Positions 10,831 to 25,715 of a stretch of DNA of 64,000 nucleotides are shown piece by piece; position 1 is the first letter of the stretch; every line of letters begins with the position of its first letter. The stretch spans positions 21,266,001 through 21,330,000 of the forward strand of contig OY992835.1 in assembly GCA_963921425.1 (NCBI GenBank), given 5' to 3'. The stretch is from Dryas octopetala (taxonomy: Eukaryota; Streptophyta; Magnoliopsida; Rosales; Rosaceae). The position numbers and the translations under genes were made by a program. The notes beneath the pieces were generated by a model. That model saw only the letters and a list, made by a program, of their open reading frames with translations. It was not told the DNA's origin and searched no databases.

Positions 10831-13800
10831 TGAAGAAAGGGAGGCACCGGTCAGTGGACTTCGAGATGAACCGGTTCAGGGCGGCGACTCTTCCAGTCAG
10901 ACTCTGGATTTCCTTGCGTGTCCTTGGAGACTTCATGTTGATCAAGGCTTGGATCTTCTCCGGGTTGGCCTCAATCCCCCGTTGGCTGACCAGGTAGCCA
11001 AGGAACTTTCCTGACCGAACCCCAAAGACACATTTGGCTGGGTTCAGCCGCATCTGATACTCCTTCAGGACTCCGAACATGTCTGAGAGGTCCCTGACGT
11101 GATCGTCCGCCTTGATGCTTTTGACCAGCATGTCATCTACGTAAACCTCTACGGATTTGCCGATGGAGGATCTGAACATGTGGTTGACCAGCCTTTGGTA
11201 GGTGGCTCCGGCGTTTTTGAGGCCGAAGGGCATGACCTTGTAACAGTACATGCCGCGATCCGTTATGAAAGATGTGCCTTCCTGGTCGGACTTGTGCATC
11301 AGGATCTGGTTGTATCCAGAGTAGGCGTCCATGAAGCTGAGGAGCTGATGTCCTGCTGTTGCATCGACGAGCTGATCTATTCTGGGCAAGGGAAAGCTAT
11401 CCTTGGGACAAGCCCTGTTCAGATCGGTGAAGTCCACACACATCCTCCACTTCCCATTGTTCTTCTTTACCATGACCACGTTGGCAAGCCAGTCGGGGTA
11501 GTTGACCTCCCGGATGAACCCGTTGTTTTGCAACTTGGTTACCTCTTCAGCCATGGCGGCGTATCGGACCGGATCGTATGACCTCCTCTTCTGACGGACC
11601 GGTTTGCATCCTGGGTCAGTGTTCAGCCTGTGGGTGATCACGTCAGACGATATGCCTGGCATGTCATCGTAAGACCAGGCGAACACTTCCGCGTTGGCAC
11701 GGAGGAAGTCAATTATGGCGGAGCGCTGCTCGAGGCTGATCTGAGTCCCCACTCGGACGAGCCGATCCGGTGTCTCGTCCGAGATCGGCACTTCCTCCCA
11801 AGCCTCGGCGGGAAGGGGCCGAGAATCTGAGCTCGGCTCGGAAGTGAAGTCGAATGTCTCCGCCCTCGGCCATCTGCCCGAATCGGCGATGGAGTCAAGT
11901 TCCTGCGAGTTCGGCAGCTGACCCTTCTGCTTGATCGAAGCGGCGTAGCATGACCGAGCCGAGCACTGGTCTCCTTGAATGACGATGCAGTCGTCGCCCA
12001 CCGGACATTTGATGAGGAGGTTGGCGTAATGGACGATGCAGTCAAGGTCGACCAGAGCCGGTCTGCCCAGAATGATGTTGTAGGCTGACGGCCGCTTGAC
12101 TACAATGAAGTACGTCATGCAGGTCTTCTTAATCGGTCCCTTCCCGAGCGAAAGGGGAAGATAGATGTGTCCGAGGGGCTGAACCACTTCTCCCCCGAAC
12201 CCGACCAAGGCAGGTGTATCGGTCTCCAACTTATCCTCGCAGATGCCCATCTGCGCGAACGCAGAGTGGTAGAGGATGTTGACTGAGCTCCCTCCATCGA
12301 CGAAGGAGCGCGCGATGGTTGTCCCGGCCACCTCAGCCACTATGACGACCGGATCATAGTCGGGGAAGATGATCTCGTTTGCCTCGTTCGGCTCAAAGGT
12401 GACCGGCGCCCAGTCCTTTCGCTGTCTTTTGGAAGTGCTGGGCTGACCTGCCTGGATCGACAGGGACTCGTGAGCTTGAGCCGCCTGTCTGACATACTCC
12501 TTCTGGGATCGGTTCGAGCTCCCCACGAAGGTTGGTCCCCCGCCGATTGATCCGATGGCAGCATCCTGGACCTCGATGGTGTTGGTGGGCTTCCTCGGCG
12601 CGGCCTTGGGTATCCTAGGCCCACCGGCCAGGAATTGATTGATCTTACCCGCCCGGGCAAGAGTCTCAATCCCGTCGCGGAGGGCGTAGCAATCACCCGT
12701 AACGTGGCCGTGATTGGAGTGGTATTTGCAGAAGACGCTCTCCTTGATTTTGTCTGGGGGTGGTCCCTTGATCTCCCTTGCAACTGGGAGTTGATCCTTG
12801 ACCTTGGAGTAGATTGTCTCCAGACCGGCATTGAGGGGAGTGTACTCCGTGTACTGGACAAACTTGGGTCCCTTACCCAGAAGTTGGCGTGGCTCCTCGG
12901 TCCTGGTCTTCTTGGATTGGACCTGGGGTTTGGGACTTGCAACCTCTTCCTCCTTCCTCTTGGCCGAGGTCGGCCTGGGATTCAGGGCCTCCACCTGAGC
13001 ATCCCACTCCTCAGCCCGCGCCCACTTAGTGGCTTCGGCAGAAAGCTCATCGTAAGTGGAGGGAGGATTCCTCATTAGGTGGGAGCGGAGTCCCCCAGCA
13101 TGCAGACCTTGCATGAGGGCATTCTTTGCTGACCTATCGTCGCAATCGTCGCACTTCGTATACTCGATGTTGAAGCGGATCAGATAGGCCTTGAGGCTCT
13201 CCCCTTCCTGCTGCTTAACGAGCGACATATCGTTCAAGTTGTAGAGTCGTTCGGATACAACCCGATATCTCGCCAGGAAGGCCCTTCGGAGGTCGGAGAA
13301 TGAATCGATGGAGTTCGGTTGGAGAGTTCGGAACCATCCCCGAGCCGAGCCCTTCAAGGTCGAAGGGAAGATTCTGCACTTCGTGGCTTCAGATGCCTGG
13401 CGGGCCTCCATGGCGTATCTGAAGCTGTCAAGATGGTCGTAGGGATCCTTGGTCCCATCGTACTGATCCATCTTGGGGGGTTTGGTGTCGCGGGAGACCT
13501 CAGCATCCAGGATTCTGCTGGTGTACGGGAGGGGGAGTTCCTCTCCGTGGTCGGCCCTACCGATGTATCCCCTGGAGACCTCGACGTGGCCGAGCCGATC
13601 GTGGACGCTCCGGATTTGGTCCTGGACCAGAGTCCGGACAAGATTTTCCACGTCGAGCGGGGTCGGCTCGGCCGCATTTTCCCCCGAGCATTCGGCCTGG
13701 TTACCGAGTCTCTCACTCACCGGCTGGCGAGTGATCCTCTCGCTCACCGGTCGTCGATCCGACATGATCATAGTCGATCCCAGTCGGTCGCTCACCGATC

Positions 13801-14485
13801 GCCTTCCTGAGTGAGCTCCTGATGGGGAAGGATCCTGGCCGATGATGGGGCCGAGCCTATCCCCAATCGGGACCCTGGTTTCAGCCGAACCGACTGGACT
13901 GTTGGCCCCCAACCTTGATTGGGCCGGGGGTCGTCGGTTTGTATTCGGGTCGGCACGGTCTCCGCCCGAATTCCTGGGGACACGTTTCCCGAAAGCCGCC
14001 TGTTTTCGTTGAAAAAGACGGTGGGCGTTCAGGCACTCGGCCTGTTCAGCCGGGGGCATGTCCTCGAAGCCCGGGAAGACGTGATCCGAGTCCTGCCGAT
14101 CGGTCTGGTCGTTCGGCTCGGCAGGAGTGCTTTGCCGAGAAGGAGATGGTGAAAGGATCTCCTGCTCGGTTCGGGTTCGGCGCGATTGGAAACCCGATCC
14201 CCCACTATTCTCGAGCCGAGCACGATGGCGTGCAAGTTCGCCGGCCAGCTCGGCCTGCTTCGCAAGCAGCTCATTATTCTGCTTCAGGAGTGCATTCTCT
14301 GCGGCTAGATGTCGCCGGCTCTCCTTAAGGAGTTTATGGGCAGCTCGGATTTTCGAGGGACCTTTGGACTTTGATGTCCTGGGGAGTTGTGCTCCCCTCG
14401 TTTTCTCAGGCGTCTCAGGCTGATGTTGTTCATCATTCTGAGATGTTCCTGAGGAAGAGCTGGTGTCCCGAAAGATGGTAGTCAT
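10802..14485 (-). CDS. Retrotransposon gag-protease-reverse transcriptase polyprotein
   Basis: The ATG at 14485 is the first in frame after the primer-binding site. The N-terminal 100 residues include a Leu-rich coil (about 50-95), followed by repeated S-[DE]-R-L-G motifs. The gag core spans about 340-505 (WFRTL, SFSDLRRAFLARY). A CxxxH-type zinc motif, CKYHSNHGHVTGDC, lies near 586-599. Protease has the active-site patch VDGGSS near 729-734, with Gly at the usual Thr/Ser position. Reverse transcriptase includes MDAYSGYNQI, PFGLKNAGATYQ and YVDD near 1115-1118. The frame stops at 10802 just after the thumb/connection region, one base out of register with the RNase H-integrase frame; no slippery site is obvious, so this looks like a lesion or base-calling error and not programmed frameshifting. 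Gag forms the particle; the enzymes mature and copy the genome in the cytoplasm. Confidence 0.92.
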   Translation of the reverse strand: MTTIFRDTSSSSGTSQNDEQHQPETPEKTRGAQLPRTSKSKGPSKIRAAHKLLKESRRHLAAENALLKQNNELLAKQAELAGELARHRARLENSGGSGFQSRRTRTEQEILSPSPSRQSTPAEPNDQTDRQDSDHVFPGFEDMPPAEQAECLNAHRLFQRKQAAFGKRVPRNSGGDRADPNTNRRPPAQSRLGANSPVGSAETRVPIGDRLGPIIGQDPSPSGAHSGRRSVSDRLGSTMIMSDRRPVSERITRQPVSERLGNQAECSGENAAEPTPLDVENLVRTLVQDQIRSVHDRLGHVEVSRGYIGRADHGEELPLPYTSRILDAEVSRDTKPPKMDQYDGTKDPYDHLDSFRYAMEARQASEATKCRIFPSTLKGSARGWFRTLQPNSIDSFSDLRRAFLARYRVVSERLYNLNDMSLVKQQEGESLKAYLIRFNIEYTKCDDCDDRSAKNALMQGLHAGGLRSHLMRNPPSTYDELSAEATKWARAEEWDAQVEALNPRPTSAKRKEEEVASPKPQVQSKKTRTEEPRQLLGKGPKFVQYTEYTPLNAGLETIYSKVKDQLPVAREIKGPPPDKIKESVFCKYHSNHGHVTGDCYALRDGIETLARAGKINQFLAGGPRIPKAAPRKPTNTIEVQDAAIGSIGGGPTFVGSSNRSQKEYVRQAAQAHESLSIQAGQPSTSKRQRKDWAPVTFEPNEANEIIFPDYDPVVIVAEVAGTTIARSFVDGGSSVNILYHSAFAQMGICEDKLETDTPALVGFGGEVVQPLGHIYLPLSLGKGPIKKTCMTYFIVVKRPSAYNIILGRPALVDLDCIVHYANLLIKCPVGDDCIVIQGDQCSARSCYAASIKQKGQLPNSQELDSIADSGRWPRAETFDFTSEPSSDSRPLPAEAWEEVPISDETPDRLVRVGTQISLEQRSAIIDFLRANAEVFAWSYDDMPGISSDVITHRLNTDPGCKPVRQKRRSYDPVRYAAMAEEVTKLQNNGFIREVNYPDWLANVVMVKKNNGKWRMCVDFTDLNRACPKDSFPLPRIDQLVDATAGHQLLSFMDAYSGYNQILMHKSDQEGTSFITDRGMYCYKVMPFGLKNAGATYQRLVNHMFRSSIGKSVEVYVDDMLVKSIKADDHVRDLSDMFGVLKEYQMRLNPAKCVFGVRSGKFLGYLVSQRGIEANPEKIQALINMKSPRTRKEIQSLTGRVAALNRFISKSTDRCLPFFKALREQGRA

Positions 14486-14546
14486 GATGACTCGCGTGAA
14501 GGAAGAGCTTAGCGCTTGCGGTGATGAACACAACGGTTGAAGTCAA

Positions 14547-14564
14547 TTCCCACAGACGGCGCCA
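14547..14564 (-). other. Primer-binding site
   Basis: On the minus strand TGGCGCCGTCTGTGGGAA begins 3 nt inside the 5' LTR. TGGCGCC starts are common in plant Ty3/gypsy primer-binding sites. The tRNA that matches it was not determined. Confidence 0.85.
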
Positions 14565-14567
14565 ATC

Positions 14568-15627
14568 TGTTGATGCAAATTCTCGTAAGGTAGATGCAAC
14601 AACTTAGATAAGTTGATCTGGCTGATCAGGTGCTTTGCTGGATGATGAAGTGGATGCTGGTTGAGATCTTCCTGCAAGAGAAACAAGGTCAAGGGAGATG
14701 GACCGGTGTGGTACCAGCCAAACACGCTCCGATGATGAAGTCAGTGATGGTGTTTGATGGTGGATGAGGAAGAACAAAGGAAAAACTTGGGAGAATGGGA
14801 AGAACAAGGCAAATGTTCTGGATTATTCTCAGCAAGTTGGGTATGCTCTTGGGAGAGTGGAAATTTTGTGTAAGTGTTTTGTGTGTAGATGCGTAGTCCT
14901 AGTTTTTGCACATATGACTTGATATATATAAGCAAAGGAAACTTTAATGAGTAAGATACCTGCATGTGAATGAATGGTTGCCAGAGACCCACGTACCTGG
15001 TCAGACCTAGTTGCATGCTCAGCTGCCTGCTTCTTCAGCATTCAATGCTGCATTGAATGCTCCATTAAATGCAAGGCTGGAAGGTTCAGGCAGACTGCTC
15101 CAGTAGTCATGAATGCAAGCCTGATATCCCCTCTGTCAGAAGATTTGTGTCAGGTGCATTTAAGTGTGGCGGTTCGTCCCAGCATGATCTTCCCGGGAAT
15201 GGCGGCGGAAAGCCGAGCCGAGCCGATACAAGTACATGTTCTTATGCGTAGACATAAAGTCCATGTGTGATCGGATCGGGCATGGGATTCAAGACCGAGC
15301 CGATCCAGTAGACTGGGGTCCTTCCGAGCCCTAACTGGTCGACGCCAGAACTCGAAAAGAGACCGTGCCCTGTGCCGAGCCGAGCCGAACCGGAATGACC
15401 GTGGTGAGATGGACACTCGATCCATTGAAAGATCATCGGTTCGGCTCGGATCGAACATGGTGGGCCCGGCGTGGAAATTCGGTCTGAGCTGGCAGAGGAA
15501 ATGCTGACCAGTGATGATGTGGAGGTCAAAGTTTGACCATAGAAAGTCAACTCCGAGGTGGGTGTTGACCAGCCACGTGTCGAGCTGTGATTGGCTATTC
15601 GGATCGATGTGGATTTTCCCACAAACA
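14568..15627 (-). repeat. 5' LTR of the Ty3/gypsy element
   Basis: This is the same 1060 bp as 3302-4361 with two transitions. As the upstream LTR in element orientation it should drive gag-pol transcription leftward. The candidate TATA box is TATATATA at 14923-14930, leaving roughly 360 nt of transcribed LTR before the primer-binding site. The right flank carries the AAGCC duplication at 15628-15632. Confidence 0.95.
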
Positions 15628-15632
15628 AAGCC

Positions 15633-16960
15633 TAAATCACAATTTGGCACTTTCTACTTTGAAAACCTTGACAAACTCTTGGTTATGATGGCTTAGCAGG
15701 CATCTTTTTTCGAAAACGATATTGTGGGATAAAAGTGACCACTAAATATTTGTCGGGTTCCAATAAGAATTTGACATGTTCAATAATAATTTTTACATCC
15801 ATAAGTAATTAAGTTTGTGGAGCCGAAAGAGTTTTGAAAATGATCCACAATATTTCTTCAATTTCACTTTCCATGGCATGCTACTAATTAAGGATATGTT
15901 AACTATGATCAATTATGTACCTTATTGGCCTGGGGGATATTATATGGGCATGTAATGTTCATTTCCATGTGCATGTCTTAGTCATATACTTTTTGGACGG
16001 ATTCAATTGTTGGCACCTTAATTTTGTTTGTAATGTTGATTTTAAGGAGTTGTAATGATAGAATATACGATGGCCGGTGTATCATGCATATATGATGGTA
16101 TACATGCAATTGATCATTCTGTCTTATTAAAATTTTGTTTCAATGTGTATACATTATTAGTTATATATTTTACGTATTGGATCAGATAATGAGAGTGCTG
16201 ATATGAACATAGAATACATACCCATGTTATAGGAAAAAAAAAAAAAAAATTCCTTATGTATAACACACTTTGCCATGCTATTTACTTTCAGTCTTGAAAA
16301 ATAAAATGGAACTCACAGTTCATGACCTTCACTTTGTCTGCAAACACTCTGATCAATTGATATATTTGGTCCATTAGAAATGAGATATGTTCAGCAGCTA
16401 GACTTAATGACCCATGACTCATATCCATGTCATCAATTTGGAGTTTAACCTTTAAAATCTTTCAAGGCTATTGGGCATTGGTCGAGATGGGTGGTCCTTG
16501 TCCATCTATTATTTGGTCCATCTAATGCATATAGCTATCCCATAAAATTCATGCCTTCTATTATTTGGTCAAAAGTGGAAATGGGGTTTGAAAAGTTGAG
16601 CAAAATTTTAAAAAATTTAGTAGGAGATAACTTTTAAATTCACAAAAACTCAGTCTAATGTCAGCAATGACCAAAATAATACACCGACTTGAATCATTCA
16701 GTTGATAGCTCCAAGCCTCCAATCCTGTGACTTAAAGCCCATCTTACCAAAATTAGGAGTATCTCTGAATTTATTAATTACTTAATCAACAGATTCAACA
16801 CCCAACTTTAAACGAAAATGACCAATGTTCAAATTGGGTAGTTATTGGAATCTATTTTTACTCATGTAGCAACCCATTTTCAGACTTAATTTCTTGAAAT
16901 CTTTCAAGTCCCCATGCATTATTGGATCCATCAGGACCATCACATGTATTAGTGAGGGAA
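15633..16960. other. AT-rich intergenic DNA
   Basis: No coding frame or recognisable element. It continues the sequence interrupted by the retrotransposon. A 16-nt A run occurs at about 16233. Confidence 0.6.
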
Positions 16961-16967
16961 TAATTGT

Positions 16968-17334
16968 TGAGTTAATTACACTTACATCTCTTGAGATTTA
17001 TCGTTTTTTCACATATATTTTTGGGGTTTTAAAAATTACACATACAAGCTCTAATGTTTCAAAACTATTGTATATAACCCCCTACAAGAGAAAAAAATAA
17101 ATAAACAAAAAAAATATTTGTATTGATGTTAAACCTTACACCTTGAGTAATCTTATTAGGCCATTTCATCTCTTAGCATGCTTTTTTGCATAATTTCTCA
17201 TCATTTTTCGTCTCACTAGGGGGTTATATGCAACAATTTTGAAACCTCAGGGGGTGTATGTGTAATTATTGAAACTCCATGAGATATATGTGAAAAAATG
17301 ATAAACCTCATAAGATGTAAGTGTAATTAACTCA
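16968..17334. mobile_element. Foldback MITE
   Basis: The left end TGAGTTAATTACACTTACAT is mirrored by ATGTAAGTGTAATTAACTCA at the right end, and imperfect complementarity continues inward over most of the 367 bp (for example AACCCCCTA and TAGGGGGTT). Flanks share TAATTGT (16961-16967 and 17335-17341), a 7-bp apparent duplication. There is no coding capacity. The superfamily is unclear because 7 bp is not diagnostic. Confidence 0.72.
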
Positions 17335-17341
17335 TAATTGT

Positions 17342-19238
17342 TTCATGAAGCTACTTTTTTAATATTAAATTTGATTCAATCTTTAATTTTCTTTTTTTTC
17401 TTTTTTAAAAAGTGAGATTAAATAATTTTTATCTAAGGACCATGAGTTTTCTTCATCATTATCTCATGCTTGAAAAATTAGGCATTTACTTACTCGAAAA
17501 TTTTGAAAATGAATGTGGTTGTTGGGTCAAAATGAAAGAGACAATCGTTGACATAATTTGCATGACGATAAAATAATATAAGAAAATTTAAATTTGTATC
17601 TTAAATGATGTGATAATGTTTGATAGATTCATATTTGGCAACAAGTAAAACACTTATAACAATACTATCAAATAATTAAGATCCAAATTTGAAACACAAA
17701 TTTAAAATCCCTAAACATTATTCAATAAATATATCTAATGCAGCAAAGCAACCAAGTCGGCAATGAGTGTAAAACAGAATGGGAGTGACCGAGTGAGTGA
17801 CTGAGTGTGAGCCTTTCTTTCTGGTTCACTTTTTGTGCACTTTGTGGCGTGGCACTTTGCACAAACAGACGAGATAAAGTACGTGGCGCACGGGCTCCGC
17901 ACAACACGCTTCTTGTCCTCCTCTTCCAAATTAGCATATTCCTTCGGATGTACTCTTTATGCCTCTATGGCTCTATTCCTTCCAAAATATTCATCATGAA
18001 TCTGTACCACAATACTCATAAAAAAATTCAAATCTTTCATTATACAATCATCGAAACTGCCAAGCCAATTGATTCAATATATAATAATAACAACTTTCCT
18101 TGCCAAATTTATTTATCAAATTATGTATTATTATATTTATTCATTAAAAATACACAAAATGTAACGTGAATCTATATTTAAATAAATAAAATAATGTCAT
18201 ATCAATTGATAATTAAAATGTGATAAACAAATTTAATGAGTATATCAGTATTTATGTTTGGAACATTATCAGTGTTCTATGTACTTGGAAGGGGCAAGGG
18301 GCAAGTCTTGCCCCAAGTATTGCCTGTGATTAAACAAGGTCATCAAATCTTGATTGGAGACTTGGAGGCATAGTTTAACAAGGAAATGGCCAAATAGGAT
18401 GATGAGTATAACTAATTTTTATAGTTAAGACCTCAAAAAGAAATAAAAATAAAATAATTGTTATGTGATTTGAATATGTTCCATTGCATTATTGTTATAA
18501 GTTTGTAGCTCATACGTATAAGGAAAACCAGTTCTATTTGTGCACTTACATCAATATGTGCACGTATATCGATAACAAAAGTTGCGTGAGTGAAATTATT
18601 GAATCACATTTACAGTTCACATTGTAAATCATCTTATATTTTTTATTGGATCTCTAAAATTGAATTCTTTTTTTTTTCAAAATCTAGAGTTCTAGATAAG
18701 AAAATAAGTCTCCCTCTCTTAAGAATATTGTTAAAATACAAAATTATTGGCTAGACTTTTTCTATTCAAAAGAAGTTAATCGATTGAGGTTTGAGTATTA
18801 AAGAAGAGAAAAGTAGGAATAGGAGTAGGAGTAGAAAGGAAATAATGAATAGTCTACTCAATAATTAAGATTGTTACGCGCGCTTCCATAACTGGCGCCC
18901 AGATAAGAAACACGGCGCCCAATCTGATATTTTTCATAATTTTTTTTGGTCTGAATACTTTTGATAATTTCATAATTTCATTGAGTAAGATCCAAGCCGT
19001 TTCCATTTATTTTTCTTGTCACACAGAATTTTCACAGCTCTCTATAAATACAGTTAACCACGCACGGCTCATTTTAACAACCTGCGCCACCCGACTTTCT
19101 CTCGTCTCTCTCCGAGTCACTTTTTCAACTGTCTGTCATCCAAAAAAAAAAAAAAAGAATCGCAGCTCGAAGCTAAAGCAAAGGCAATAGGGAATATCCT
19201 TAGCGATCCCCAAGCCCCCCCTCCCGACTTTCTCTCTC
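17342..19238. other. Intergenic DNA and phosphatase gene promoter
   Basis: AT-rich with no coding exon seen. Near the gene, at about 18880-18925, there are a GCGCGC and two GGCGCCCA motifs 24 bp apart. A first TATAAATA occurs at 19043-19050, upstream of the one nearer the gene. Confidence 0.5.
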
Positions 19239-22257
<3,019 letters not shown>

Positions 22258-23490
22258 ATCAGCCAGAGTATTATTGAATGGCTTTTTGCTTCTTTATTTA
22301 GTCGAAGAAGAGAATCCTAGGTTCAACTTTAAAAATAAATAGGAGAAGGTGATGAGTTCCTGGTATGCATTTCAGTGGAAAAGGAATTATTCTTCTTTTT
22401 TCCTTATTCTTATTGAGAATAATAAGCAGCATCCTAATATAATAGCACTTTGTGTGCTGAGTGTTACAAGTTACAACTTCTGTTTCCTTACATCTCACTC
22501 CACCTCTCTTTCCATCTTTTCCATTTTTATTACAAAGCAGCAGTCTCTATGTGTTTGCTGCTATATGCAACAATTGTGGCGGTAGATGTATCCGGATTTC
22601 TTCCCAAAATTCATAGTTACCTTGATTTAAAGGTTTATGTTGATGCTGAAAACACGAAAGCAAATCAAGATTGCAGCTCTTCTTCTTCTTCTTCTCTGAT
22701 CCAGTTGTTTCTGCCAATGATTATGATGAAAGGCGATGCAGCTAGATAAAAACTTAGAATGGCATGGCTACCCATGAATCCTGATTGGGCTGTCAAGAGT
22801 ACAAAACTATAAATAAAACTTTCTTCTACAAGAATTTGACTAAGACGCATCTTTGATTTTTACCACCCAATCTCCATGAATATTGTACTGATATGCTAAA
22901 CTTTGAGAGTTCATATAATGCTCTCATAATTTAGCTATGTCGGGTCCAGAAATTGTTATTGAAAGTCTTACAATTGTATGTCTTATTTCACATCATTTCA
23001 TTTTTTTTCTTCTTTTTAAAAGAAATGAAGAAGCAAATGAATGAGCAAGTTCTAATTCAAAGGAATGTTTACACATTCATGTCCTGCTTTGCAACCACTT
23101 GATTGGAAGTCTTGTGTTGAGAAGCCTTTCTGATGTTTGTCAATATTGTCAGAGTTTTATGCAATATTCTCGACCAAAACAAAAAAAAAATAGTACAAAT
23201 ATTTGTACTTGTGTTGAAGAATTAAAATTTCCACAAATTTGAAGAATCTCTTCCATCAAATCCAAATCACACAAAACTTCGTTACTGCTTATAATTTATT
23301 TATGGAATCTGAAGCAGTCCCAAGAATTTGGTAAAATCATGATATTGTGTACCTGACAAATTTGGAACAAAACAATGGTATTCTGGTCAATTAATCAGGA
23401 TTACATAATTATGCCGCATGTATCCTATGTTTAGGCTTAGGCCCGTTACGTGTGTCATCCAAAGTACAATGATACATGTAAAGCCCATTT

Positions 23491-23545
23491 AACATGAACA
23501 AACAATGAGTGGCCAAAAAAAAAAAACATGAACAAACAATGAGTG
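23491..23545. repeat. Poly(A) micro-insertion with 21-bp target duplication
   Basis: The 21-bp flank starting AACATGAACAAACAATGAG is present at 23491-23511 and again at 23525-23545 without mismatch. Between them is only GCC plus an A run (13 bp). The join reads TGGCCAAAA. This is the form left by an extremely 5'-truncated retroposed RNA. Confidence 0.7.
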
Positions 23546-24572
23546 AACTCTTGGAGCAAAGATTAAACTTGAAAATGATTTTGATAATTTGATAAGTGTC
23601 AATTAAAGAAAAGTTCATTCAGATGAATTTACGGGAAATATCTACTTTGGTTTTCAACAAATATTTATTATGCAACTAAATAAATATACTATATTATCGA
23701 ATAAAAATGCTTCGTATAAAAACACTACTAACATTAACATGTCTAAGTTAAACTTCCAAAGATTCCTTTTATGTAGATCATGATGGCAGGTGTGTAGTGT
23801 GTCTATTTGGGGTTTTTAATTATATATTAAGAGTTTCTACTAACAAAGAGAAGGGAAAAAGGATCTAGTTGGTTGTTTTTTAAGGTTAAATCCTTAAAGG
23901 TGTCATTACCTTGGGGTACTTTTCTTGTCAATAATGCTAGTTGTACCACATTTTTTTTCCCACATTTGTATCCCACCTGATGTGTCATTACTTTACTGGA
24001 AGGGTGTTTCCTTTTTCTTTTTTAGGTTTTATTTTTTAATTTTTAGTGTCCAATGTATGAATGCCATGTAAGATGGTATGAAATTGTGGTATAAAAATAT
24101 GGTAAGTATAGCATTACTGTTTTCTTGTTGCTTCTTAATTATTAAGTTGGTTTTACAAAGCTGGTAAAGCTTTATCTCAAGAACATAAATTAGCATAAAA
24201 CTTGATTATTTATAAGAATGTTTGTTTCAATAAACTTCTTTTTTGCTCTTTTATGTTTCTTTATGTGTATTGTCATATGCAGCGTCAATCTTTCTTAGAT
24301 TCTGAGATGATTCCAAGTTTCTTAACTAAGATTAAAACTTAAAAAGAGGTTTGATCTTTATACGTTTTCTCATTCTATTTTATATACTTTATTAGATTCT
24401 CCACTCACACTAACACGAGTTGAATCCTTGTGTGGACGCTCAAGTTACTATGTCATAAAGGGTCATTGTTTTGGACCACATCATCATCTTGTAGTTGTTG
24501 GGGAATATGATATGTTAAAACAAGTCTCTACATAATTCTTTGCTTGGTTATTAACATTTTTATTGCTCTGAC

Positions 24573-24636
24573 AAACTTCTAATCATATATTCATTAAAAA
24601 AAAAAAAAAAAAAAAAAAACTTCTCATCATATTAGA
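24573..24636. repeat. Poly(A) micro-insertion with about 16-bp target duplication
   Basis: AAACTTCTAATCATAT before a run of more than 20 A, and AAACTTCTCATCATAT after it (one mismatch). The core is ATTCATT plus poly(A), without the GGCC seen in other examples. Confidence 0.55.
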
Positions 24637-25684
24637 TTGTTAAAATGGGTTATTCTGTAACATTTAACATGTTACACACTCTCATAAAATGTTATAACAC
24701 ATAATTATGTAATATACGATAATAATAGAGTATTAAACTCAAAATTAATTCACACCTTATCAAAAAAGTTCATCTGGATGAGGACAATCCTTTATGTATG
24801 TGGAGTTGTGGACCCTTGTTGGCAGTCGGTTCATCAATGTTTGTGGATGCCAAGTACACCCAATGAACGATTGTTCCAAGAAAAGCTCATTAAAAATGGG
24901 AGAGTGACATCGACCACTAGCTGCCTACTTGGAAAACAGACAGTACATGTTATGTTTATTGGCTCTTTCTGTTTCAAAGATAAAATTAAGTAACCTTTTC
25001 TCTGGGAACATAAATTATATATAAGCTCCCTTAATTGGAGTCAGACTGTCAGCTATTACCTGTTCATGTGCTTCCTCTTTGCATGATATTAATAATTAAT
25101 CTTGGAAACAAATCATACCTGATTAATTAAAAAATGCTTCCTATAATTTATTGCAGCATATCAATCTAATTAGTTAGAGCTGCCATTGCAGGCTTCTTTT
25201 GGTCAATTTAATTAAGTCAAAAGCACTTGTTTTAATTCTGTTGGCACATCATGATATCATTGGCACAAAGGAAAAAGCTCCTTTTAGTGCAACTTGAACT
25301 ATAGATAAATAAAGGGTTATATATACTTTTACCATCTTGAAAGCATCCTCTTTTGTTTAATATTTTCTCTTAATTATGCTTTGGAAAACTTTAGCTTTAG
25401 CTGTTCAACAAGTCGGCATGGCTTGCCCCAATAATCCAATATGGTCTTAGCCTCTTTTCTTTTTAATTTATCTCTGTTTTCACAGATTTTAGAGTACTTG
25501 TTTTCTAAGGTGACAAGTTAGTGATTATAAAATTAGTATCTTCTGGTGAGAATCCAATTAACCACAATTGGGTTTTCAATGCTTGGGGATCTGCACACAT
25601 AAGATCTTTAAGTCTAAACCCCATATTTTCCCTTTTAAGCAATGTTTTTATAAAACAAAACAGCTTATCATGAGATCCACATGA

Positions 25685-25715
<31 letters not shown>

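Larger units (their letters stand above)
3302..15627 (-). mobile_element. Complete young Ty3/gypsy LTR retrotransposon, Tat type
   Basis: The element is 12,326 bp, oriented right to left. Both 1060-bp LTRs run TGTT...AACA and are flanked by the 5-bp duplication AAGCC (3297-3301 and 15628-15632). In element order it holds: 5' LTR, primer-binding site, gag, protease, reverse transcriptase, RNase H, a second archaeal-type RNase H, integrase, a 71-bp tandem array, an oppositely oriented spliced gene, polypurine tract and 3' LTR. A second RNase H between the first one and integrase, plus an extra frame after pol, are known features of the Tat group (Ogre, Grande, Retand relatives). I see only two LTR differences (3517 G versus 14783 A; 4185 C versus 15451 T) and no indels, so insertion was very recent. 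Single-base frame breaks in pol and in the antisense gene suggest this copy, as sequenced, is not fully functional. Confidence 0.95.
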
